Assembly (NCBI RefSeq): GCF_050920705.1
Contig: NZ_CP154799.1
Span: forward strand, 806,001-870,000
From: Regnicoccus_A sp014224355
GTDB lineage: Bacteria; Cyanobacteriota; Cyanobacteriia; PCC-6307; Cyanobiaceae
Reading direction: 5' to 3'
DNA: 64,000 bases
Both the position numbers and the translations under genes were made by a program. The stretch's first letter is position 1. Each line of letters begins with the position of its first letter. The notes below the pieces were generated by a model that ran no database searches, had not been told where the DNA came from, and worked only from the letters and a program-made list of their open reading frames with translations. Positions 16,606 to 25,179 of the stretch are shown piece after piece.

Positions 16606-17448
16606 GTCAGCGGGAATGATTCAAATGTGATGAACGACTGCTCGTATGAGAGGTGGTCTCGCGATTCAAAGTACTTCTTCATTCGATAATCAGAATCGGC
16701 ATAATCATAGTACTGAACTGGCTTCCTGAACGAATGCTCCACCGGAAACTGATCAACAATACCCATTCTGAGACCATTATGGTTCATTTGAACAGGCCAA
16801 ATAAAATCTAAACCCCAACCCATTGGAGCCTCTTCATCGAGCGGCAGCAAAACTGAGTAAGAACTACGGTGAAAACAGACGATTGGGCCAATCTCGACAA
16901 AATTCGTAAGTCTTGACTCAATACCAATCAATTGGGCGACAAAATAGTGATCAATAAAACTCGAATGCGTTCTCGCAGGTTGCGATTGAGGTGGTTGGTT
17001 TTTGGACGGCCCCCTCGTCCTCGGGGGGGGGCCCCCCCCCGGGGCCCCCCCCGCCCCCCCCCCCCCCCGGGGCCCCCCCCCCGGATAAGGAAAAATCTCT
17101 TTTGGAGACAATTTCTAAATAAGAATCAATGAAGTGATCGGGAACAGTAATGTCATCGTCTACAATAAAGATATAATCAAAATGTGAGCAATCTATTTCA
17201 GCAAGAAGCAGATTGATCACGACGTACTTGTCCATCCGTTGACTGATATTAAGTCTTGTCTGGTTTGCCAAGGGAGCCTCCGCTAGCTGGCTGCCAAGGC
17301 GAGCCCATTGGCATTGAACAGTCCATTGTTCAGATTGCAGGAGAGACTGAGTTAATGGAGCTGCAAGATTAGGTTTGTCCGCTAAATAAACGCCAACGAC
17401 GAGGACATTTCCGCGAGATTGAGGCATAATCAAATCGTTAGTCATCAA
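16602..17448 (-). pseudogene. Glycosyltransferase-like gene interrupted by a pure G/C tract
   Basis: The N-terminal part reads from ATG 17448 through 'YIFIVDDDITVPDHFIDSYLEIVSKRDFSL', with a DDD motif as in GT2-like enzymes. The C-terminal part in another frame reads 'QPARTHSSFIDHYFVAQLIG', 'FVEIGPIVCFHRSSY', 'MGWGLDFIWP' and 'MGIVDQFPVEHSFRKP'. The two halves fit one protein but are separated by the homopolymeric G/C tract at 17022-17084, which adds low-complexity codons and shifts the frame. Translation would fail unless the tract length varies or is an artefact. It overlaps both neighbours by 4 bp. Confidence 0.7.
17022..17084. repeat. 63-bp tract of only G and C in long homopolymers
   Basis: The tract is G9-C9-G4-C8-G-C15-G4-C10-GG after a leading C, with no A or T, inside an AT-rich gene. 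It is unlike anything else in the window. It may be a sequencing or assembly artefact or, less likely, a hypervariable slippage tract. Confidence 0.9.
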
Positions 17449-19643
17449 TCGTCACCAATAACTCTATCGATTACTGTTTGAGCTGAGTTGCTCGAAAATC
17501 TGGATTCAACTAACTTCTGTCCGTCTTCCGAAATTGTTTGCCACAGTTCTGGGTGAGAATAAACTTCTACCACAGCAGCAGCAAATTCTTCTGGTGAATT
17601 TGCGATCAAACCCTGTTTTCGATCTATCACTCCGAATCCCTCAAAGGCCACAGAAGTTCCGACAACAGGGACCCCATAGCTCATGCTTTGACCCACCTTC
17701 CCCTTCAAGCCAGCTCCGTATCGGAGCGGAGCTATGAAGGCCCTTACCTGGTTATAAATAGTAGTTAAGTCTTCTACATAGCCGATGGGTTTGATGTTGT
17801 CGCTACTCAGCTTTGCGATATTATCTTTCATATTGCTGCCAACGATATAAAGAATAATATCAGGAAGAATCTTTTTGACTAGTGGTAAAATCTGTTCGCT
17901 GAAATAGATGACTGCGTCAGCGTTTGGCGCATGGTCAAAGCCCCCAATAAATAATAGTCCCTGCCTATCCTGGAAGCCAGGGATCTCATCTTGCAATGGA
18001 ATAGAATGAATGTTGGGTATGACCTCAATCCTTGATGGGTCAATGAATTCAGAAAGCAATACTTTTTCTTCATCCGTGACTACAATCGTGGAATCACAGA
18101 CTTCGGCGAGAAACTTCTCGGTGGCAAAATGCCGCAAATGAAGCGTTGCAAATTGTTGTTTTTCTTCTGAGTTATCTTCAGCGAGAGCCTGGGCTCGATA
18201 ATATCTTAGGAAGTGAAGATCGACTGTATCAAAAACAAGACGAGCTTGCGGGCAGTAACAGCGGGCCAGCGGTGCGTAGTAAGCGGCTGGTTCGGGTCGA
18301 CAAATAATAATGACTGAGTATTGAGAGCCGAACTTTCTCAGATGACGAACAATGCTTTCTCTGCCGAGAATGGGATGGATACCAAGTTCAAGCATGATGT
18401 CAAGATATTTTTGCTCTGCAGAATTCTCATTCCCTGCAAAGTCAACTGGTTTTCCAGTCGACGTTGCAATTTTTAAGATCTCATGCATTCTGCAGGATCC
18501 GGAATCTTTGTCAGGCTCTGGCAGCCGCCAATCAATGAATAAAATTCGCTTGCACCTCTGACGGCCAGAATTTGTTGAGTTGTCATCAATATCAAGAAAA
18601 GTTCCAGTCCAAATTGGATTTAGATAGCTGGATTCTGTTGTGCTTTTCTTGAGCGTCTCCTTGGTCGTGTTAACTGGAGGTGATTGAACTGGAATCGAAA
18701 GATAGTCAAAAGTAGAAACATTGATGTTATTGGCGGCTGATTTCTGGTCAGCTGCCTGCGATGTGAAGCTCCTTTTGGCTGCTAAGCGATGTTTGGCCAG
18801 CTTTGCTGCATCGATAGCTCTTCGCGGCCATTCAGTTGCTTTCCATGCACGAGACTTGATGATATCATGCAAAGATTTTTGCATGCTGAGAAAGCTTGCC
18901 GTCATCTCGGCTAGCTTCGCGTGTAAATCCTCGATGGAGCCTCTTGCCTCTTCATTCTCTTTGAGTAGGTAGACTTCTCTCTGTTGATATTCGTTGATTT
19001 TTTGATCGGCTAAATTCTGTAGAGCTTGGATCTCGCTTTCAGCGCTCGCTCGTGCCGATTGTTTTTGGCTATCCCAGCTCGAATCATTTGAGGTTGGATT
19101 GGGACGTTGGTGAAGCCAGGCCGAATTGATGAAGGGAAGTAATGTATGCAAATCGTAGCTGATCCTCGTATCTGAAGTATCGATAGTGGGAAGTGCTGGC
19201 TGCTCGGGAGATCGGCTCACCTTTGTGAATGTTGCCAGAATTGTCCCAGACTGGAAAAACTCTAGTCCAAATGATGAGTAATTCTCTAGAAAGGCGTGAC
19301 GCGCTAACAGACTTTTGTATTGTTCTGATTCTGTCACTATGAGTATAGTGCCCCCGGCTGCTGTTAGACGCGTAAGCGTTTCAGCCGTCTTGGCTTGGGC
19401 GCGAAAGGCAAAGCCTTTGAGGTTGGCGAAGCTGATTTGTGCCCAGCTTGTGGGAACTGACGCCAAGGACTTGCGGATATGCTGCTCATCTGAGCCCAAA
19501 GTATGTATTCGAACTTCGTTTAGTCTTTGCCTGGGAGAATGTATCGATGGCACCGACTCTGTCCCGTCGCATATGACGATACAATTGACGATGTCTTGGC
19601 CTTCTTTCGCGTCGTTAGCCAAGCTTCTGACAATTGAAACCAT
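17445..19643 (-). CDS. Large glycosyltransferase: N-terminal unknown region, coiled coil, C-terminal GT4 domain
   Basis: A 732-residue protein. Residues 1-185 form an unrecognised alpha/beta region. About 190-290 is a predicted coiled coil (EIQALQNLADQKINEYQQREVYLLKENEE). A basic linker follows, and from about 365 a GT-B module with 'KRILFIDWRLPEPDKDSGSCR', 'LLFIGGFDHAPNADAVIYF' and 'APLRYGAGLKGKVGQSMSYGVPVV'. That last pattern (motif G-x-G-x-K) is seen in GT4 proteins fused to methyltransferases in glycan loci. First gene of the AT-rich glycosyltransferase operon, overlapping the next by 4 bp. Confidence 0.8.
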   Translation of the reverse strand: MVSIVRSLANDAKEGQDIVNCIVICDGTESVPSIHSPRQRLNEVRIHTLGSDEQHIRKSLASVPTSWAQISFANLKGFAFRAQAKTAETLTRLTAAGGTILIVTESEQYKSLLARHAFLENYSSFGLEFFQSGTILATFTKVSRSPEQPALPTIDTSDTRISYDLHTLLPFINSAWLHQRPNPTSNDSSWDSQKQSARASAESEIQALQNLADQKINEYQQREVYLLKENEEARGSIEDLHAKLAEMTASFLSMQKSLHDIIKSRAWKATEWPRRAIDAAKLAKHRLAAKRSFTSQAADQKSAANNINVSTFDYLSIPVQSPPVNTTKETLKKSTTESSYLNPIWTGTFLDIDDNSTNSGRQRCKRILFIDWRLPEPDKDSGSCRMHEILKIATSTGKPVDFAGNENSAEQKYLDIMLELGIHPILGRESIVRHLRKFGSQYSVIIICRPEPAAYYAPLARCYCPQARLVFDTVDLHFLRYYRAQALAEDNSEEKQQFATLHLRHFATEKFLAEVCDSTIVVTDEEKVLLSEFIDPSRIEVIPNIHSIPLQDEIPGFQDRQGLLFIGGFDHAPNADAVIYFSEQILPLVKKILPDIILYIVGSNMKDNIAKLSSDNIKPIGYVEDLTTIYNQVRAFIAPLRYGAGLKGKVGQSMSYGVPVVGTSVAFEGFGVIDRKQGLIANSPEEFAAAVVEVYSHPELWQTISEDGQKLVESRFSSNSAQTVIDRVIGDD

Positions 19644-19799
19644 AGTTCATTGTTGCTGTAGGGGTGTGAGCCCAGCAACTGTTCTCAACAGATTCTGACT
19701 TTAGCAGCGATGCTCTTGCTGGGAAGGAAGAGCGTTCGTAGGCTTGCTTTCGGCCCCTTTCCTCCCTGCTCTAACCAGTGAGCCGATTGGATTTTGTTC

Positions 19800-19819
19800 G
19801 GCCTCCCTGTCAGGAGGCC
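19800..19819. other. Stem-loop between divergent units
   Basis: GGCCTCC pairs perfectly with GGAGGCC around a 6-nt loop, in the 230-bp gap between the glycosyltransferase operon (minus) and the GNAT gene (plus). No T-tract follows on either strand. It may be part of the GNAT 5' leader. Confidence 0.3.
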
Positions 19820-19877
19820 ACCTTCAGTGGACCATGGCGACGGTTCGCTGGGAGGATGGACCCAGGGCACTTGAGCG

Positions 19878-20408
19878 ATGGTCTCGATCCGGCTGATCCA
19901 GCACGCACCAGGTGCCCCAGGTCTGCGCTGCTTCGGGCTGGGGCCGGACCTGCGCCCGAGCCGCGGCCTGCTCAAGCTGCAGAACCTGCTCAACAAACAT
20001 GCCTTCTGGGCCCGTGGTCGCAGTCGCCGCCAGCTGCGCCGCCTCCTGGCAGGCAGCGAGGCGGTGGTGAGCCTTTGGCGCGGCAAGCGCCTGGTGGGCT
20101 TTGGTCGGGCCACCAGTGATGGCCTCTGCCGTGCCGTGCTCTGGGACGTGGTGGTGGCCGGCGACCTGCAGGGGCGGGGCCTGGGCCGCCGGGTGGTGGA
20201 AGCCCTGCTGGCCATGCCGGCTGTGCGCTCTGCCGAACGAGTCTACCTGATGACCACGAACAGCGCCGGGTTCTATCACCAGATGGGCTTCGCCGACGCC
20301 GCCCCTCAGGCGCTGCTCGTGAAGCTCCGTGACACTGCCTCCCCCGACTCCGGTCCAGGCCAATGCTGCTCCACGGCCAGCTGCGGCGATCCGCCCCTGA
20401 GGCCATGA
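19878..20408 (+). CDS. GNAT N-acetyltransferase, cyanobacterial ycf52/NSI-like
   Basis: A 176-residue protein. The acetyl-CoA-binding core is clear: 'LVGFGRATSDGLCRAVLWDVVVAGDLQGRGLGRRVVEALL' contains the Q/R-x-x-G-x-G/A loop, followed by 'VYLMTTNSAGFYHQMGF'. This whole pattern is typical of the cyanobacterial and plastid ycf52/NSI acetyltransferases, related to enzymes that acetylate proteins or arylalkylamines. The last 25 or so residues overlap the downstream gene's leader and look unconserved. The stop overlaps the next ATG by 4 bp, so the two are co-translated. Confidence 0.82.
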   Translation: MVSIRLIQHAPGAPGLRCFGLGPDLRPSRGLLKLQNLLNKHAFWARGRSRRQLRRLLAGSEAVVSLWRGKRLVGFGRATSDGLCRAVLWDVVVAGDLQGRGLGRRVVEALLAMPAVRSAERVYLMTTNSAGFYHQMGFADAAPQALLVKLRDTASPDSGPGQCCSTASCGDPPLRP

Positions 20409-21331
20409 GTGGATCGTCGCCAGGGCCTGCACAGCAATTGGAGGCCTATCGCATCGCCATGTTCCAGGCCCATTGCGGCCTTGTGCTCACGAGCCATCTG
20501 GAGCCCTGGGCCCTGGGTCTGGCCAGCGGCAACGGGGTCTGGTCGGAGGGTCCTCGGGATCCTGACCTGCGCGCCGTGATTGTCGACGATCGACCCACGC
20601 CGTTGCTGCGGATGACAGTGCTCAACACGTTGTTGATGGGTCGCCGTCGTTGGGGGGTGACGCTCTACACGGCGTTGGCTTCTCTGGAGCGAAGCCTTGC
20701 CCTGGTGGCCGACCTCGGGCCCTGGGTGAAGGTGGTGGGACTGCGGGTGGGTAAGGCTGATCGCCTCAACTGGCTGATTTATAATCAGCTGCTCAAGTCG
20801 GCGGCCTTCTGGCAGCAGCTCTCGGCGGCCAAGCTGCTGATCTTTCAGGCGGACACTCTGCTCATTGAGCCGCCTGATCCAGCGGTGTTTGATTACAACT
20901 ATGTGGGTTCTCCCTGGGCGAAGGGCCGCTTCATCAGCCAGGAGTTTCCTCGCTACGACCACTCATTGGAGCCGCTGTCCTCCGTCTGGCTCACCCGCCG
21001 CTTCTGCGACACTGTGCCTGAGGGCCTCAGCAACGGCAACGGTGGCCTCTCGGTGCGGGATCGGCAGCTCATGCTTCAGATCTGCAAGGCTGAAGCGGGC
21101 GGCTCTCCCCCGGAGGAGCCTGAGGATATTTTCTTTGCCCGCCACCTGGCCCGGCATGACCCGGACCCTCCCCCTCCGGCGGTGCTGGAGCGCTTCAGCT
21201 GTGAAACCGCCTACCGTCCCAGTGCTGGAGCCCATGCGGCCTGGCGCTATCTGGCGGCGGCGGAGGTGGCTGAGCTTTATGAACGCCACCTCAAGCATGT
21301 GATGGCCCTGACGGCTGCATCAAGACTTTAG
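20405..21331 (+). CDS. DUF5672-like protein (putative glycan-related)
   Basis: The start at ATG 20405 is coupled to the GNAT gene, giving 308 residues. Features include 'AVIVDDRPTPLLRMTVLNTLLMGRRRWGVTLYT' and 'LIFQADTLLIEPPDPAVFDYNYVGSPWAKGR'. The 'D-x-L' and 'GNGGLSVRDRQLML' signatures belong to DUF5672 domain proteins often found in polysaccharide loci, with a GT-A-like layout. A transferase role is plausible but unproven. It is the last intact gene before the IS cluster. Confidence 0.65.
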   Translation: MSGSSPGPAQQLEAYRIAMFQAHCGLVLTSHLEPWALGLASGNGVWSEGPRDPDLRAVIVDDRPTPLLRMTVLNTLLMGRRRWGVTLYTALASLERSLALVADLGPWVKVVGLRVGKADRLNWLIYNQLLKSAAFWQQLSAAKLLIFQADTLLIEPPDPAVFDYNYVGSPWAKGRFISQEFPRYDHSLEPLSSVWLTRRFCDTVPEGLSNGNGGLSVRDRQLMLQICKAEAGGSPPEEPEDIFFARHLARHDPDPPPPAVLERFSCETAYRPSAGAHAAWRYLAAAEVAELYERHLKHVMALTAASRL

Positions 21332-21513
21332 CCAAGGCAGCCCTGCTTTTCAATAGTCAGGCAATATTTTTCAAGGAAACTCTGATCAAGTCGCTCAATT
21401 CGGAGGACGCCTGTCTTATTCTCGTCAATGAGACGAATATGAGCCTTTTGGGGCTTGGGCTTCTGCACTAGGGGGCGCAATAACTCCATTTTTCCTTGTT
21501 TCCCGAGGGCTAG

Positions 21514-22730
21514 GGAAGCTCTGGACAATACTTCCGCATAGTCAGTCGCGGTCCGCCAATTGTTCGGCTTGGACTATTTCAGCGCAGATCGGGCTGGAAT
21601 GAGCCTGATCTCACCATGATTGGGGACTGGCCGCTTCCATTGAGGGTTATTTTGCCCCCAATGGGCACACCATTCCCCCGATCATGTCCTGCATAGCAAC
21701 TGATGACGCACCATGAATAGGTTTGCAAGGGCTGCCAGGACGTTCACCTTGCAGCGGTTTTTGATCATGCCCCGCAGTCGGGTATTCTGAAATCCGAACT
21801 GCCGCTTAATCACGCGGAACGGGTGCTCGACCTTCGCGCGGATGTGTGCTTTGGCGGTCTCGATCAGATCATCCAGTCGTCCCTCCGGAGTATCGGGCAG
21901 AGCACGCCGCTTCCCTGGGCGCATGGCAACGCGGAAGCCGATGCCCTTGCCTTCCATCTCTGGACGCTTCTCGATCCCCTGGTAGCCGGCATCCGCGTAG
22001 ACCACCGTCTCCTCACCGTGCAGGAGTTCGGCTGCTGGGGTGAGGTCATGCACATTGGCAGCGGTGGTTTCCACTGCGTGGATCAGGCCTGTGTCCTTGT
22101 CCACGCCGATGTGAACCTTCATCCCGAAATACCACTGGTTGCCCTTTTTGGTCTGGTGCATCTCCGGATCCCTTTTCCCCTTCTTGTTCTTGGTAGAACT
22201 GGGAGCCGCGATCAAGGTGGCATCGATGATCGTGCCTTGCTTCATGGCCATGCCGTTGGCCTTGAGGTGGGCCTTCACCGTCTCAAAGATCTGCTCTCCC
22301 AGGTTGTGCTTCTCCAGCAGGTGGCGGAACATCAGGATCGTGGTCTCATCTGGGATTCTGTCGCTGATCAAGTCGATCCCCACGAACCGACGCATCGTCG
22401 GCACCTCAATCAGCGCATCCTCCATCGCTGGATCGCTGAGGTCATACCACTGCTGCAGCAAATGGATTCGCAGCATCGTGGCCAAAGGATACGGAGGCCG
22501 GCCTCCCTTTTTGCTGGTCTTGGGGTAGTGGGGCTCGATCAGATCGATCAGTGCACTCCATGGAACAACCGCCTCCATCTCAGCCAGAAAGCGCTCGCGC
22601 CGGGTCCGCTTTTTGGCTGTGGACTGCTCGTAATCACCAAAACCGAACTGCTTGACGCCCATGAAGCCTGTAAACGGTTGGGATCACAAGGCCATTCTCG
22701 CGCAGGGTGGTGGGGTTTTCCAGAGTCTCC
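21514..22730 (-). mobile_element. IS5-family element A (about 1.2 kb)
   Basis: Candidate ends read inward GGAAGCTCTGGACAATAC (21514-21531) and GGAGACTCTGGAAAACCC (from 22730), 13 of 18 identical and starting GGA like IS5 itself. The flanks CTAG (left) and TTAG (right) share TAG and fit the YTAR target of IS5-type elements. One transposase gene on the minus strand is intact. Confidence 0.55.
21682..22662 (-). CDS. IS5-family transposase (element A)
   Basis: A 326-residue DDE transposase. The DUF772-type N-terminus contains 'GGRPPYPLATMLRIHLLQQWYDLSDPAMEDAL' and 'RRFVGID'. Catalytic positions are likely the D of 'GTIIDATLI', the D of 'VYADAGYQGIEKR' and the E of 'KVEHPFRVIKRQFGF'. Typical 'SSTKNKKGKRDPEMHQTKKGNQWYFG' follows the first D. 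About two thirds of its residues appear shared with the neighbouring element B transposase, so the two elements are cousins, not copies. Full length. Confidence 0.92.
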   Translation of the reverse strand: MGVKQFGFGDYEQSTAKKRTRRERFLAEMEAVVPWSALIDLIEPHYPKTSKKGGRPPYPLATMLRIHLLQQWYDLSDPAMEDALIEVPTMRRFVGIDLISDRIPDETTILMFRHLLEKHNLGEQIFETVKAHLKANGMAMKQGTIIDATLIAAPSSTKNKKGKRDPEMHQTKKGNQWYFGMKVHIGVDKDTGLIHAVETTAANVHDLTPAAELLHGEETVVYADAGYQGIEKRPEMEGKGIGFRVAMRPGKRRALPDTPEGRLDDLIETAKAHIRAKVEHPFRVIKRQFGFQNTRLRGMIKNRCKVNVLAALANLFMVRHQLLCRT

Positions 22731-22784
22731 TTAGCTGATGTTAGGTAGCTTGTTGACTCCCGCAAGAGACGCTGAGCCTGTCAT

Positions 22785-23768
22785 TCACGCTATACAAGGA
22801 CAACGCTCTCGTATGATCCAGAGATTGGCCAGTGCAAAGAGCATCTTGAGCTTGAGGTCGTTCTTTCGGATGCCTCGGTAGTAGACCTTGCGGAATCCAA
22901 ACTGACATTTGATGATCCGAAAAGGATGCTCCACCTTTGCCCTGAAATGCGCTTTCGCCGTCTCAACCAGATTAAGCAGCCTGCCTTCTGCAGTGTCCGG
23001 TAGCACGCGACGCTCCCCGGGCTTCATGGCAATCCGCATCTCAGCCTCGCAGCCCTTGAACGCATCACGCTTCTCAATGCCGATGTGGCCAGCATCGCCG
23101 TAGATCACGCGTTCCTCGCCATGGGTGCGCTCGGCCGCTGTTTTCAATTCGTGGATATTAGCTGCCGTGCTAACGACGGAGTGGACCAAACCCGAGGCTG
23201 CATCAACGCCGATGTGGCAGCGCATCCCAAAGAGCCACTGGTTGCCCTTGGCCACCGAGTGCATCTCAGGATCCCGCTTGCCCTTCTTGTTCTTGGTTGA
23301 ACTGGGTGCATTGATGATCGTGGCATCGAGGATCGTCCCCTCCTTGAGCATCACGCCCTTCTCGCTCAGACTCTGATTCACACTCTCCAAGATCTGCTCC
23401 GCGATCTGGTGCTCTTCCAGCAGGTGACGGAAGTTGAGGATCGTTGTCTCATCAGGGATCCGGTCATCGATCATGTCGATCCCCGCAAAGCGGCGGAAGC
23501 AGGGGGTGTCGATCAACATCTCCTCCATCAATGGATCAGAGAGGGTGAACCACTGCTGCAGGAGGTGGATGCGCAGCATCACCTCCAAAGGGAAGGGAGG
23601 CCTCCCACCCTTGGCCGTGGGCTTGTAGTACACCGGGTGTATCAGGGCCAGGAAGGAGTCCCACGGAACCGTGGCTTCCATTTCCTCCAGGAAGATCTGC
23701 CGACGCGTCTTCTTCTTGGCGTAGGTCTGCTCGTAATCCGTGAAACCCAGCTGGAGGGGTGTTGCCAT
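22785..23768 (-). CDS. IS5-family transposase (element B)
   Basis: A 327-residue transposase with the same architecture as the element A enzyme: 'GGRPPFPLEVMLRIHLLQQWFTLSDPLMEEML', first catalytic D in 'GTILDATII', second in 'VIYGDAGHIGIEKR', and E in 'KVEHPFRIIKCQFGF'. The reading frame is complete even though the element's left end appears displaced by element A. Confidence 0.92.
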   Translation of the reverse strand: MATPLQLGFTDYEQTYAKKKTRRQIFLEEMEATVPWDSFLALIHPVYYKPTAKGGRPPFPLEVMLRIHLLQQWFTLSDPLMEEMLIDTPCFRRFAGIDMIDDRIPDETTILNFRHLLEEHQIAEQILESVNQSLSEKGVMLKEGTILDATIINAPSSTKNKKGKRDPEMHSVAKGNQWLFGMRCHIGVDAASGLVHSVVSTAANIHELKTAAERTHGEERVIYGDAGHIGIEKRDAFKGCEAEMRIAMKPGERRVLPDTAEGRLLNLVETAKAHFRAKVEHPFRIIKCQFGFRKVYYRGIRKNDLKLKMLFALANLWIIRERCPCIA

Positions 23769-23911
23769 CCGTTCCCAGTCTCAGACTTGGATCTGGGCTG
23801 ATTCTATCGGGTTTTTCAGAGGTTCCTTAAAGGCCACCTCGAAAAATCAACAAGACACTTGATTGCGACATGATGCCAATTATGATCGGTTGAGCAATCT
23901 TCACGACAACC

Positions 23912-24946
23912 GTGGGTCAGAGAGGCTTTTGGGACGAGCAGCAAAGAGTCACAAAGCTCCAGGACAAAAAGCCAGTTCTCAAGCGTCTGGCTGATTCTAT
24001 CCCCTGGGAATCATTCCGCCCACTGCTCGACAAGGGCTATGTCCAGGAGCGCAAGACCAAAGCAGGGCGCAAGAGGACTGATCCGCTGATCCTTTTCAAG
24101 ATGCTCGTACTCCAGCAGCTTTTCAACCTCAGCGATGAAGAGCTTGAATTCCAGGTTAATGACAGGCGCTCTTTTGAGGAGTTTGTCGGGCTTGGTGTGA
24201 TGAACAGCATTCCAGATGCCACCACAGTCGCCTTCTTCAGAGAGCGACTGCGCAAAGCGGAAGTTATCGAAGAGCTCTTCGAGATGTTTGAGGCCTACCT
24301 CCGCTCCCAGGGCCTCCAAGCCCGCGGTGGCCAGATCATTGATGCGACTCTCGTCCCGGTTCCCAAGCAACGCAATACCCGCGAGGAGAACAGAGAAATC
24401 AAAGCCGGGAGGCTGCCGGAGGGCTGGGATGAAAACCCAGATCGCTTGCAGCAGAAGGATTTAGATGCTCGCTGGACAAAAAAGAACGGCATCAGTTGCT
24501 ACCGTTACAAGAACAGCATCTGCATCGATGTCGACCATGGATTCATCCGCCGATATGCTGTCACGCCTGCCAATATCCACGACAGTCAGATGCTTCCACG
24601 CTTGCTTGATCCAGAAAACGAACATGACTATGTCTGGGCAGACTCAGCTTATTCAGGTGAATGCTTTGAGGATCTTCTGAGTCTCGGTGGCTTCGAGAGT
24701 CTGATCCACGAAAAAGGAGCTCGCAATCATCCGCTCAGCGACGCAGCCAGGGAACTGAATCGTGTCAAGTCGTCAATCAGAGCTTGCGTGGAGCATGTCT
24801 TCGGCTGCATGACTATTTCCATGGGTGGAAAGCTGACAAGAAAGATTGGGCTAGAAAGGAATGAAGCTTGGTGGGGCCTCAAGAACCTTACCTTCAACTT
24901 TCTTCGTTATCTCCAGCGCTCTTCCCATATAGCAGTTGTTGCATGA
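23912..24946 (+). CDS. IS5-family transposase (element C)
   Basis: A 344-residue transposase starting at GTG 23912. It has the N-terminal 'RKRTDPLILFKMLVLQQLFNLSDEELEFQVNDRRSFEEF' domain, first D in 'GGQIIDATLVPVPKQRNTREEN', second D in 'DYVWADSAYSGE' and E in 'SIRACVEHVFGCM'. The extra stretch around 'GRLPEGWDENPDRLQQKDLDARWTKKN' is typical of a distinct IS5 subgroup, unlike elements A and B. It appears intact. Confidence 0.92.
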   Translation: MGQRGFWDEQQRVTKLQDKKPVLKRLADSIPWESFRPLLDKGYVQERKTKAGRKRTDPLILFKMLVLQQLFNLSDEELEFQVNDRRSFEEFVGLGVMNSIPDATTVAFFRERLRKAEVIEELFEMFEAYLRSQGLQARGGQIIDATLVPVPKQRNTREENREIKAGRLPEGWDENPDRLQQKDLDARWTKKNGISCYRYKNSICIDVDHGFIRRYAVTPANIHDSQMLPRLLDPENEHDYVWADSAYSGECFEDLLSLGGFESLIHEKGARNHPLSDAARELNRVKSSIRACVEHVFGCMTISMGGKLTRKIGLERNEAWWGLKNLTFNFLRYLQRSSHIAVVA

Positions 24947-25013
24947 ATCCGCCGGAGAAGCTCCCATAGTCCGAGCAATCTCGTCAATGGTTGAGAAAAG
25001 ATTCCCTTGCTTT

Positions 25014-25036
25014 GCCGCCTCTTCGGCGGCTTCTTT
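25014..25036 (+). terminator. Stem-loop terminator within IS element C
   Basis: GCCGCC/GGCGGC with a 5-nt TCTTC loop is followed by TTCTTTG. It lies 68 bp after the transposase stop, inside the element. Confidence 0.5.
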
Positions 25037-25078
25037 GTGTCCGCAAAGCCCCTGTAAATTACTGATTATTCGAGGTAA

Positions 25079-25177
25079 CCTGAAGTCAAAGCTGGTATCG
25101 CAAGGCTGGGAGACTCAGTGGAGAAGGTGTTCCTAATGGATCATCTTTGGCAGATCTCGCAGAAGGAGGGCAACTAA
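25079..25177 (+). pseudogene. 3' end of an unknown gene truncated by IS element C, upstream partner of the HNH gene
   Basis: Immediately right of the IS end a frame encodes EVKAGIARLGDSVEKV, then FLMDHLWQISQKEGN, and a stop (TAA 25175-25177). It looks like a natural protein C-terminus, and it ends 2 bp before the best start of the downstream nuclease, so the two were an operon. The rest of the gene is absent on the other side of the IS cluster. Identity is unknown; an ATPase partner is a guess from the organisation of HNH defence pairs. Confidence 0.5.
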
Positions 25178-25179
25178 CA

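Larger units (their letters stand above)
21375..23826 (-). mobile_element. IS5-family element B, apparently split by the insertion of element A
   Basis: The right end at 23809-23826 reads inward GGAACCTCTGAAAAACCC. A matching end (13 of 18 identical) occurs at 21375-21392, GGAAACTCTGATCAAGTC. Removing element A (21514-22730) leaves about 1.23 kb, the normal size for this IS group, with the transposase at 22785-23768. The left boundary rests on this repeat match alone. A 66-codon opening at 21328-21528 is explained as IS end sequence. Confidence 0.5.
23832..25080 (+). mobile_element. IS5-family element C (about 1.25 kb)
   Basis: Terminal inverted repeats are GGCCACCTCGAAAAATC at 23832-23848 and GATTATTCGAGGTAACC at 25064-25080 (14 of 17 paired). 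It starts only 5 bp after the end of element B, so the two are back to back. Its right end cuts into the 3' part of a gene upstream of the HNH nuclease. Confidence 0.7.

Noticed and set aside
19800..19819. Terminator call for the GGCCTCC stem-loop
   Set aside because: No U-tract on either strand, so it is listed only as a stem-loop.
21328..21528. 66-codon minus-strand frame after the DUF5672-like gene
   Set aside because: It spans the candidate left ends of IS elements B and A, so it is best explained as IS terminal sequence.
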